Shown here piece after piece: positions 25,763-34,849 of a stretch of DNA of 64,000 bases. The position numbers were made by a program, and so were the translations under genes. This DNA is from Trileptium ribeirensis (taxonomy: Eukaryota > Nematoda > Enoplea > Enoplida > Thoracostomopsidae): the NCBI GenBank assembly GCA_030248225.1, contig JASANE010011798.1, positions 160,120 through 224,119 of the forward strand, given 5' to 3'. Below the pieces are notes generated by a model. The model was not told where the DNA came from and made no database searches. It saw only the letters and a program-made list of their open reading frames with translations. Positions within the stretch are counted from its first letter, which is position 1; each line of letters starts with the position of its first letter.

Positions 25763-26520
25763 ATGTGACAATATTGCAGGTGCAGACCTTTTTCAGTAAT
25801 TAAGGCATTGACAGTCAGCAACAGGAGTCAATTTCGCACAAAACTGTGTTTCCTGCTGTTTTCATAACAGGTTAACAAAAAACTAACGCTAAAATTTGAC
25901 TTTTTTTCATTTTTTGCGGAAAATCCGGTTTTTTTTCCTGTCAGACTTTTGTCCGGAAAAAACCAACCCTGATGTGTATTTCGTACAATGTTGAGCAAAT
26001 TTTAGCCGAAGCGGCGGGTAAAACCAGACTGTCTGCTAGCGTCCTTCACAAACCACTACGCTATTTAGGAATTGATGCTGGGTTCTTTTTACGAAACCAT
26101 GCAATCCTAGCGGATAACAACAAGCACAATCGCACTTTCCACGAACAACTAGGGTAGCGCATCGGTTCACAATGTACACCTTGTTTTAAACGTGTGGTAA
26201 TGTATGCGAAAGGGTTAAAGAACATAGTTTGAGCTAATGTAGCATCGCAAAGCTCTGTGATACAAAAGTTCAAGTTTTGTCGTAGTGTTAGCCTTCAGGC
26301 ACTAAACTTCAGTCGTGTTTTAGATCACTGACTTCAAATAAAACGCTGGTAATAGAGTTATGTCGCCTGCTGCTTCCTATTAAACGTATACTGTGGGTTT
26401 ACTGCTGCCCGCAATGATGTTTTGAAAATTAAACCAGTTTTTGGACGATTAAATCTTGAACACCCAGTGTTGTTCGACAACAACAAATTACGTTTGAATG
26501 TACTGTACTAAATATATAAC

Positions 26521-26672
26521 TGCGACGAGTATTGCACGCATGTTGTTCGCTCGCTTTGCGAGTACCATTAAGGATCCGATATACCTTGATAGTAAACGTG
26601 AGTTTCACCCGAGCGTTCGAAGTGTCGATACCTCGCGGCGACCAATAATTGTTCGTCGATGCTTTAAATGAC
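26521..26672 (+). repeat. tRNA-related SINE, copy a of a tandem pair
   Basis: Begins TGCGACGAGTATTGCACG and contains GTTCGCTCGCTTTGCGAG, TTTCACCCGAGCGTTC and GTCGATACCTCGCGG. It is followed directly by a related copy. The B-box-like word is degraded here. Confidence 0.5.
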
Positions 26673-26846
26673 TGCGACGAATATTGCACGAGTGCAAGAA
26701 TGTTGCTGTTCCTTCGCTTTGCGACTACTGTTGATCCGAGCAATAGCTCCACTATAGCCCAATAGTTACTAAACGCAACTTTCACCCGAGCGTTCAGAGT
26801 TCGATACCTCTCGGCAACCAGTAATTGTTCGTCGATACTCGAAATG
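26673..26846 (+). repeat. tRNA-related SINE, copy b, with spaced A and B boxes
   Basis: TAGCCCAATAG at 26755-26765 fits the pol III A-box pattern TRGYNNANNNG and GTTCGATAC at 26799-26807 fits the B box GWTCRANNC. Their 44-base spacing equals that in a tRNA. Acceptor and D/T stems do not fold properly, so this is not a functional tRNA gene. Related copies: 26521-26672, 34166-34315 and minus-strand 45175-45350. Confidence 0.55.
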
Positions 26847-27663
26847 TTAATTAATTCAGGAAGTAAAAGGTTAAACGCTTCCAGTAAGGCTAGGATTATT
26901 GAGCTGCGTAAGACTCCAACATGCCTTGTATTCATGCAAAAAATCCATAAGATACTGTAGCAGGCTAGGCGAGATTGTAATAAAAAGTGTACTGGTAGTT
27001 AAGTTCTCTTGAGTACATTTAGCCCAAACCAGCAGCTCTAGGCAGAATAAAGGCGGATTCAGAATCCACGTGTTGATATGCAGTAACAGCTTTACCGAAG
27101 GAGCTAGATATCAGAAACCCAAATTTGTAGTACTTTTTTAGAACAAGACATTACTGGCTTTAGCATGGAAGCTGCGCTTAACATTGTGACAGTCAAAACT
27201 ACATTATGAAGAATAGAGAAAAAGATAGTTAATAATTTCGCTTGTTCCTTAAAAGAAGTTTTGTTTTAAATGCCAGTATCGGGTTCTTTAAATGACGACA
27301 TACAAAGATTTCAGGAAAAAATTTTATTTTCGGTCATATTTTTACAAAACGCATTCCGATTTCGATAAAATATTACGCAGTAGTAATATTGGACCATACA
27401 AATAATCAGGTCTTTTTGTTGTCCTATGTCGAATTATATGAAAGCAATGTTACTAGATATGTGCTAATTCTTAATTGATTGCTTTAATTTTTATATTTAT
27501 TTATATATCACAGCCGTCCCTTAAATAGTGCGCGTACTCTACGTGTGGTAAGTTAGCTTTAAAACCCTTATGTATAAATTGGGTATGTTTCATTTCTGAG
27601 CACTTTAAAAATTTTCAAAAAATTAGCTTAATAATAAGTAATTAGCTAATTAATAGTAGTTTT
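26847..27663. other. Intergenic, nothing recognised
   Basis: AT-rich with a run of TAATTAGCTAATTA-like words near 27625-27660 that also occur at 29035-29055. No gene or RNA supported. Confidence 0.4.
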
Positions 27664-28033
27664 ATACTAATTATTCATTACAAAGTAAGCAGTTAGTGTT
27701 GGAAAATGTTAAAAATAGGCTAACACGCTTAACTAATCAGTTAATTACGAATTAAAACAAATTTTGACAAAAATATATCTCTTGCGCCTGAATAATATTA
27801 GGCCTTTGAAACAAAAAATTTAAATCGGTCCAGTGGTTATGGAGATATGATGATACTAATTATTCATTACAAAGTAAGCAGTTAGTGTTGGAAAATGTTA
27901 AAAATAGGCTAACACGCTTAACTAATCAGTTAATTACGAATTAAAACAAATTTTGACAAAAATATATCTCTTGCGCCTGAATAATATTAGGCCTTTGAAA
28001 CAAAAAATTTAAATCGGTCCAGTGGTTATGGAG
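27664..28033. repeat. Perfect tandem duplication, 181 bp twice
   Basis: Positions 27664-27844 are repeated without a mismatch at 27853-28033, separated by ATATGATG (period 189 bp). The unit contains AAATCGGTCCAGTGGTTATG, whose reverse complement resembles the ACCACTGAACCGATTTT motif at 28940, so the unit belongs to that dispersed repeat in inverse orientation. Confidence 0.9.
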
Positions 28034-28799
28034 GAGTTCGACGGGCGGACTTCTGACGAGAAACAACGCTCCGCTCAAAAAAGTTAACATTTTTAGTCTG
28101 CACTGTAGCAAAGATAGATCATGCCAGCTGTGCCTTTTACTGCTGTTGGCTATGTTTAAGCTAAATATACAACACCCACGATCCAAACGAAAATTATCTT
28201 GGGGCGATACTAAACTTAGGCGTAATATTATTTTATGGTTAAGTTGGTTGAGCACAAAGCGATTCTATTATGGGACAACCTTAAATATCTACGGGACATT
28301 GATAATGCAATTGTTTCTACGTATATACATAGAATAAGTCGAATTTAGGCAAAGTGGCTTGTTAAAAGTTTCTATTACAATAGCGGCTATGTAAAACCCT
28401 GACCAGACTACAGTTAGAAATACATTTCAGGCTACTATAATGTGATGGTTTTAGGGACTGTGTACATATTATGCATGACTGAATACGTAAAATATATTTA
28501 TACTATATATGTTTTAACAATTACCGCAATTTGGCAGTTTTGAGGCGAATGGCGATTTTGCCGTATATCTATGTACTGGGTGGCCCCAACCTTGAAAAAC
28601 CTTGACTACAGAAAAAATTGTTTTGAAAACCATGAATTTTTAGACCTCCCAAGTAAAATCCTTGAAAATGAACTGCCGAACCTTGAAAATAGTATCAAGT
28701 AGAATTAAATGTTCTAAAATCTTGGCTGTTTGTTTTCGTAATTTACATTGGAGTCATGGTCACCAATAAAGTGATGCTGCAACCTCGAACACGTCTTTA

Positions 28800-29060
28800 T
28801 TGCCGAACTCCCTCGCTGATACAGATTCTAACTGAGCGGAGCGAGGCGAAGCCGAGCGAAGCGTTTTATTTTCTGTCTGTGACCAAAAAAATCGATGTCC
28901 GTCCGTTCGTTCGTTCGGTCCGACGGATCTCAAGAACCACTGAACCGATTTTAAAAAACTTTTTTTGTTTGAAAGCCTATCATGTCAGAGTGTGCACCTG
29001 ATATTTGGGATTAAAAAGTTTTGAGTGGTTAATTAGTAATTAGCTAATTAGTTAAGCTTA
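28800..29060 (+). repeat. Dispersed repeat with GAGCGGAGCGAGGCGAAGC and ACCACTGAACCGATTTT
   Basis: GAGCGGAGCGAGGCGAAGCC is followed by CGTCCGTTCG-type repeats, then AACCACTGAACCGATTTT and ATTAGTAATTAGCTAATTAG. The reverse complement of 27600-28085 has the same order of words. Whether the two are arms of one element or independent insertions is unclear. Confidence 0.5.
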
Positions 29061-29780
29061 TGCAGCTAAAATAGATTGTGCAATATTTGTGTTATTTATT
29101 GAAATAGAATCGTTTCGATCAAACCATTATAGTGTTTTTTGGGTCGAAGAATTCAAATATAATATTTTTGCCAATGATAAAGCCCTATGCCCTATGCAAT
29201 GTAGTTATTTGGAGAACATAAAATTGAGTACATTCATAATGCCACAGGCCAAGCTCCGCTTACAAATGTAGTTCCACTACCGACTAGTTATAACTTACAA
29301 CTGGCGTAGATATCTGGGTCAAATTGGACTTATTTTGTAGAGCAAATAAGCCTGTATAAGGCTATACGTAATTCTTCGCTATGCGGTGCTCTTAGGATGT
29401 AGGTTGACGTTTTCCTTTTTTGCTGCATGGATATATGGTACAACGCTGAGCCAGTCTTGTATGCTGCTGTGACATACTTGACATACTTCTCGAAATAAGA
29501 CAAAAACGTCGGCTCAGGCAACAACTTTCGAATATCGTGGCACTTTCAGACAGGATTGCTTGATGATCTCATTTCGCAGACAAATTTGTACTCTGGGTTC
29601 TTGCACATTTCAAGCACAATAATCGGTTATATATATCTTCTGAACTATTCAAGCAACATTCGTAATATTCGGTGGCTTAGGTGTGTAGATCTCTCTAAAT
29701 TGCACATTCATCAGTCAGAATTCACCATCTTGGCGATAAGACAAGCTACTAGTTATTTTGAGATGTTAATAATTATATAT

Positions 29781-29787
29781 TTCACAG
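29781..29787 (+). promoter_or_regulatory. Splice-acceptor-like TTCACAG upstream of SARNP
   Basis: A pyrimidine-containing AT-rich tract ends in TTCACAG 42 bases before the ATG. With no upstream coding exon it fits trans-splicing or a 5' UTR intron. Confidence 0.45.
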
Positions 29788-29829
29788 CGATTAAATTTCA
29801 TATTTTATAGTATAAAAAAGTGCATATTT

Positions 29830-30807
29830 ATGGATGAAGTTTCTGCATTGAAAGTAGTAGACCTTAAAAAAGAACTGAAAGCATACGGCCTCGCGGTTTC
29901 TGGTAATAAAACTGAGCTGCAAGCCAGGCTTGTCGAATTTTTGTCCGATCCGCAAAATGCTGCTAGAGCTGCGGCTTTGGGCATTGCCGGTCAGCCAGAT
30001 GCCGATGGAACAACGTTGTTAGAGTACGAAGCAGCTATACTTGGTATCCCGGGTACCGACGTCGTCACTACCACTCCTTCTACGGCTAAGAGCTCGGGAT
30101 CGATAACTATGTCCTGTAAAGGCGAAACAAGTGTGACATCTAACGCAAGTGTGGACCGTACAAAGGCATTGCTGTCGGGTGTTCCTGAGTCTATGCTTAG
30201 ACAATCATCAACGTCTATAAGTTCTAACATAGTGACGCAAAAGACTCAGTCGATTTCAGCCACAGCAAAGCCATACACAACTACAACGCTCGCAACGCAT
30301 AAGACAGCGACTGAATTAACTTCAACACAAGCTAAGCAAAATCGAGCTGAAAAATTTGGAATTATAAACGAGGATATGAAGAAACAAAAACGGGCTGAGC
30401 GATTTGGTACATCGACAACCGGAGCCAAACCAACAACGCTCGACGTAGGAGGTGTAACAGTCAACCCTGAGGTTTTGAAAAAACGTGCCGAGCGCTTCGG
30501 TCTACCTAAACCGGACAACGATATTTTCGCCAAACGAGCGGAAAGATTCGGAACAACTGCCGTCTTTTGTGATGGTAAGAGTTCGCCGATGGTTAATGCT
30601 TCTGCCGATGCAAGTTCGGCCACGTTAGAAAAGCGTGCTCAACGGTTTGGTACTCAGCAACAGGGTGGCACCCAGATTGTCGCTACTACTTCATGTCAAA
30701 ATCAGACGGAATTGTTAAAAAAGCGTGCACAGCGGTTCGCTGGCGATGGTTTGGCCGAAAGCGTGGAAGCTAAGAAATTGAAACGAGCCGAACGCTTTGG
30801 CATCTAG
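29830..30807 (+). CDS. SARNP: SAP-domain mRNA export factor SARNP/Tho1 (325 aa, single exon)
   Basis: SARNP (CIP29, yeast Tho1) is a nuclear RNA- and DNA-binding protein associated with the TREX complex and the DEAD-box helicase DDX39B/UAP56 in mRNA export. Residues about 5-40 form a SAP domain (VVDLKKELKAYGL ... NKTELQARLVEFL). A Ser/Thr-rich, probably disordered region follows. The C-terminal half carries seven copies of a [K/N]RA[E/Q][K/R]F-type motif near residues 171, 187, 219, 235, 268, 298 and 318; the last is KRAERFGI at the C-terminus. The helicase contacts of the family map to such repeats. Human SARNP is about 210 residues, so this protein is longer, with a stretched spacer and more motif copies. 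AATAAA begins 8 bases after the stop codon, giving a very short 3' UTR if used. Confidence 0.9.
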   Translation: MDEVSALKVVDLKKELKAYGLAVSGNKTELQARLVEFLSDPQNAARAAALGIAGQPDADGTTLLEYEAAILGIPGTDVVTTTPSTAKSSGSITMSCKGETSVTSNASVDRTKALLSGVPESMLRQSSTSISSNIVTQKTQSISATAKPYTTTTLATHKTATELTSTQAKQNRAEKFGIINEDMKKQKRAERFGTSTTGAKPTTLDVGGVTVNPEVLKKRAERFGLPKPDNDIFAKRAERFGTTAVFCDGKSSPMVNASADASSATLEKRAQRFGTQQQGGTQIVATTSCQNQTELLKKRAQRFAGDGLAESVEAKKLKRAERFGI

Positions 30808-30814
30808 CGCAATT

Positions 30815-30820
30815 AATAAA
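30815..30820 (+). terminator. Poly(A) signal of SARNP
   Basis: AATAAA lies 7 bases after the TAG stop, the closest such signal to any gene here. Confidence 0.55.
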
Positions 30821-30866
30821 TTTTTGCAAAATGGCAATACGATAACTTCAGAAATGAACCTGGTGT

Positions 30867-31298
30867 GCTTCACCAATGCTAAAAACATAGACTCAGTATA
30901 TATACTTAAAAATATGTGCATGCTGTACTTTTGATACACGATTGCGATTGAAATTAGGAAACGAATTGGTTGTAATTTTACTGGATGTAAGATGACTCAG
31001 TTGCGTATCCGGGCCAGAATTAATCGTTAAGATATATTTGATTTGGGTATGTTTAAGTCTTGATAACTGCCGCACTTTTTTGGGCTTCACCAATGCTAAA
31101 AACATAGACTCAGTATATATACTTAAAAATATGTGCATGCTGTACTTTTGATACACGATTGCGATTGAAATTAGGAAACGAATTGGTTGTAATTTTACTG
31201 GATGTAAGATGACTCAGTTGCGTATCCGGGCCAGAATTAATCGTTAAGATATATTTGATTTGGGTATGTTTAAGTCTTGATAACTGCCGCACTTTTTT
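30867..31298. repeat. Perfect tandem duplication, 215 bp twice
   Basis: 30867-31081 is repeated without mismatch at 31084-31298 with two bases between (period 217 bp). The unit starts GCTTCACCAATGC and ends in six T. It begins 60 bp after the SARNP stop and has no coding content; open minus-strand frames across it are copies of one another. Confidence 0.92.
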
Positions 31299-31814
31299 AT
31301 CTACGGAGTTGGTTTCATAAAAGCTGTGCATTTATTATTTTTGGTCTTAGGTTGGGTGAAGTTTTTATTAGGTCATGTACTCCCCAAATAGTAGCCAGGC
31401 GCTTGATTTAAGTTTTAGGCGTTGGAAACGTTTTAATACCAAGTGTTTGCGCTCATAGACAAACTGCATTATCAGCTATTGCGCGCATACAACTGCAAGG
31501 ACATAATTGTGCAAAAATCAATCGAAATATCGGTCCATTTCTATGTTAATTCAATTTTGGTCCATTTTGTTTAAACGAAGTTTCGATTGATTTCGATTAA
31601 ACTAAAATTCTATCGATTTCGATGATTAATGAATGTGAAGTGGTTTTGTATTAGTGAACTGTTACATTATAAAATTTTATCCTCATTTAGTCGATCTACT
31701 GCGAAATTGGCTGTAGGTTAGATTTCACAGCATCTTGCAGCGAATACTTAAGTGACATTTTCAAATTGTCGCGTCTGCATTCTGTTTTGCTATGAAGTTC
31801 ATATTGGTCGATAG

Positions 31815-32569
31815 TAGGGAACGACCGAATACCGAATATTCGGCCGAATACCGAATAGTTGTTCGCAACACCTATGTATGATGAGAAATATATAACTGTA
31901 TAAATCCACCACTGTATGTACGTGCACCATGCAACAGGTCGTTTTGTGTTGTGTTGTTGCTGAGTCAGCGATAGTTTTTGTTCGATGAATTTTTTTGCTT
32001 TGTGCTCTCGTTTGTTAGGTTGAAGTTATAATTTTGTTTTTTATTGATTTTTTTATAACTTCATCATCTAGACAACGGCGATAATTGGTGCGTGAAGTCA
32101 TATCGTTAAAAAAGAATGGCTCAGTGCGTGGTGTTCGGGGGCGGTAGACTTAGGGTTAGGCTTATGTAGGTATGTAGAACGGCATAGCATGATGTCTCAC
32201 TTCACATTCACGATGTGTCAATGAAAACGAACAAATCCGGCTGCATTTAGACCCCAAAGTATTAATTTCGCAACTATTATGGCAGCGAGATATTGCACGG
32301 CTGATGAAGAACATAACTGTGGTGATCAGAACATTCGATCCGGCTGCGAACTGAATTGATGAGTCTCAAACACATCTTGTCTTACCAAAGTTGCAACACG
32401 TTGGGCGTATTTAGCGGTTTGCAGCATCAAACTCCGGCCGTAAAATTAGGATATCTGGTGGGCAGATTTTGACTCTATTTTTCAACTAACAGCGGCCAGT
32501 CAACTATTCGGTATTCTGCCGAATATTGCCAACTATTCGGCCGAATACCGAATATTCGGTCGTTCTCTA
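31815..32569. mobile_element. hAT-like non-autonomous element with CCGAATATTCGG ends
   Basis: Exact 8-bp duplications GTCGATAG lie at 31807-31814 and 32570-32577. The ends are TAGGGAACGACCGAATACCG and, reverse-complemented on the right, TAGAGAACGACCGAATATTC; both continue as runs of CCGAATA/TATTCGG palindromes. Such subterminal palindromes and the 8-bp duplication fit hAT. There is no transposase in the 755 bp. A copy of the interspersed TTAGGC-rich repeat (32125-32195) lies inside. Confidence 0.85.
32125..32195 (+). repeat. Interspersed TTAGGC-rich repeat nested in a hAT-like element
   Basis: GGCGGTAGACTTAGGGTTAG, GCTTATGTAGGTATG and AGAACGGCATAGCATG, in family order. Confidence 0.45.
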
Positions 32570-32577
32570 GTCGATAG

Positions 32578-34160
32578 GAGTCTTGGATTATACTCCTTGC
32601 GCAAAAATCCATCAGTTTCGGAGTCACAGGAGTAAATATGGTACTATAAGACACAGCTTGGTTTATTATAGATTAGAACCAAGCGTATCTATCTCAAAAC
32701 TTTTCTTATCTAAAATCCAACATGAATCAACTATATATATATACATGAAACCATCCCGCCGCGTTTCACCCTCGCTGCGAGGTACTAGTGTTACTGGGCA
32801 ATCTGGCCATTAGTCCCCAGGCAAACCGTGTCGTACGGTGAGCGTCGGACTCAAGCTGTTTATGTGTTTACTCTCTGGAAACGCTTGAGTTCCAACTCGA
32901 AACTTGAAGAGAATATTTTTTCTTTTACAGGGGAAACAACATTTGGTTCGTCATTTTCTAGTATCAAATTTTCTACCGTTTGCGATATCGGTAGCGTAAT
33001 TTTTGTTTCTAAAATACCGATATTGCGAAATCGGTCGATACCGATAATCGACCAAGCCCTTCTATTTTGGGTTACCCTTTTTCCCTTGATAACGAAAATT
33101 CTAGAAATGTTTTTTCGATAAATGCATAATTTTATGAATGAATCGGGTCGCCTTAACTCATAATAAGCTGAAACCATGCATGTTTAACACGTTATATTTA
33201 GGATTAGGCACTCGTTGTACATGCCGACAGATTGAGCTCATCTCAGTTATGCTCGTCAATGCAGTACAAATATATGAAGTTATTTTGGATTTAGCGGAAA
33301 ATTTTATGTACAGAGGCAACCCAAAATTCAAAAAGGTTGTGTAGGAATAACCAGGCGATTTGAACTGTGTTTCAGTTGAACTATCTGTTATTAAATTTTA
33401 CTTCACGTGTTTTGCTAAAAATTACTGTGGTTTATGGAAAGTTTTTTATATTTGAGCGCCGATGGAGCTTTTCGGTCAGCTAATAATACTTAATAAAAAT
33501 TTATAGAAGACGCTCGGTCATACTCCTGTATTTTGACTTATCCAATGATATCGGCTTACCTCCCCAAAAGATTGCAGGGGTACACCCCGAAGGTGGTTTG
33601 GGGGTATCAGCTACCTCACCATGGTTCATGGGAGGAGGGTGGGCGTATCACCTATTGTCGACAATGACCAATGAGAATATAGCCGATCTACCAATCGCTA
33701 GGGGCTCTGGTTCCTCCCCGAATATGATTGGTTATTGGCGAGCTGTAGTTGATACCACCCCAGAGTATTTGCGTGCAAATTTTATTTCAGTGTGCGCGGG
33801 TACCTGCGAAAATTGAAATCTTATGTATATACAGTCAATTGGCCGTACCCGCGCGCTCAAGTAATCTTTACAATCCCGTGAAGCTCGTAACTTGCACGTA
33901 CATCGGTGTTTTGGTAGGTTGTCATTATTGACTTAACGTTACTCTACATTTGGCCTCATAATATTTAGTTAACTCCTTGCCACTGGTATTCGCCGCCCAC
34001 CTAAACGACCAAGAAATTCACCCACTTTCGTCACCTAGTTTCCTACAGCACAACTATTCACCTTAAAAGAAACATTTCCCGTTTAACTTTTTCCCGTATA
34101 GTCACACCTGTGTAACAGCGTACATTGCGGCGCGATGTAGTAATCTAGTTTGTCTTGCTG
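32578..34160. other. Intergenic, scattered repeat remnants
   Basis: GTTTCACCCTCGCTGCGAGG near 32763 is shared with 37940 (GTTTCACCCTCGCTTGCGAC). A block at 32975-33055 with CGATATCGGTA and ACCGATAATCGACCAAGCCC looks like one end of a further DNA transposon, but I found no partner. 33580-33790 holds weakly inverted GGGGTATCA/TGATACCACCCC words. Confidence 0.35.
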
Positions 34161-34165
34161 TGTGC

Positions 34166-34315
34166 GTTTGAACGAGCGTTATTGTTCGCTCGCTTTATTA
34201 TGTTCCATAGAGAACCCAGTAACAGATCCTTAATTTCGTAATGCTATTACCAATAAGATCAAGGTTCGATCCGCCGCATCGGCAAAAGTTTGCTCGACAC
34301 TACAAATAGACAATC
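34166..34315 (+). repeat. tRNA-related SINE copy
   Basis: GCGTTATTGTTCGCTCGCTT is followed about 95 bases later by a B-box-like GGTTCGATCC and GCCGCATCGGCAAAAG. Matching words occur in the copies at 26521-26846 and 45175-45350. The A box is degraded. Confidence 0.45.
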
Positions 34316-34649
34316 AATCATGCGCGAAAGGGTTGAACATATTGTGAAATTGGTCATGTCTGTGTCTCATGAGATTTGCGACAGGACCGACCCCACAAAT
34401 AGCTTATTTTTTAGGGCGGATACCCAAAAACGCAGCTTTTTAGATTATGTGTATTAAAGGAGACGTCAACATCTTTTGAACAGCACTTAGTAAAGGAATA
34501 GTTTAGTTGTTTCGATGATATCGCCCAGTGCATGAACTAAGTGGTCATTACACAAAATGACTAATAATTTAGATTGCTAGGGTTAAGAACCACTAAGGTT
34601 TCAGGACATTGCTTATCAGACGAGTTTTCAAGACACTTCTTACCGGCGA

Positions 34650-34845
34650 GATCAAGATTTCAGTCCGCAGCCGGCCCGCGGGTATCCGTACCCGCGTATA
34701 GATGTGTCACCCAAGGAAGCCTTGGAGTCACCACTGGAATCCTCCGGGATCAAGATTTGAGTCCGCAGCCGGCCCGCGGGCATCCGTACCCGCACATATA
34801 TCTGCCACCCAAGGAAGCCTTGGGGCTCCCAGTGGAATCCTTCGG
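34650..34845. repeat. GC-rich tandem duplication, 98-bp unit
   Basis: 34650-34747 and 34748-34845 are near-identical with a few mismatches. Each unit contains CCGCAGCCGGCCCGCGGG, a hairpin of the form GCGGGTA-TCCG-TACCCGC (perfect in copy 1) and the palindrome-like CCAAGGAAGCCTTGG. GC content is far above the surroundings. Confidence 0.85.
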
Positions 34846-34849
34846 GGAT

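Larger units (their letters stand above)
24236..25971. mobile_element. hAT-like non-autonomous element with CAGGGTTGG ends
   Basis: Exact 8-bp duplications ATGTGTAT lie at 24228-24235 and 25972-25979. The termini are CAGGGTTGGACACCGGAAAA and, reverse-complemented on the right, CAGGGTTGGTTTTTTCCGGA. CAGGG ends plus an 8-bp duplication fit the hAT superfamily. No transposase is present in the 1,736 bp. The inside carries a large inverted repeat (25031-25323 with 25476-25762). Confidence 0.85.

Noticed and set aside
30715..31331. Three similar minus-strand open frames
   Set aside because: They are the same peptide repeated because of the perfect 215-bp duplication; no sign of coding.
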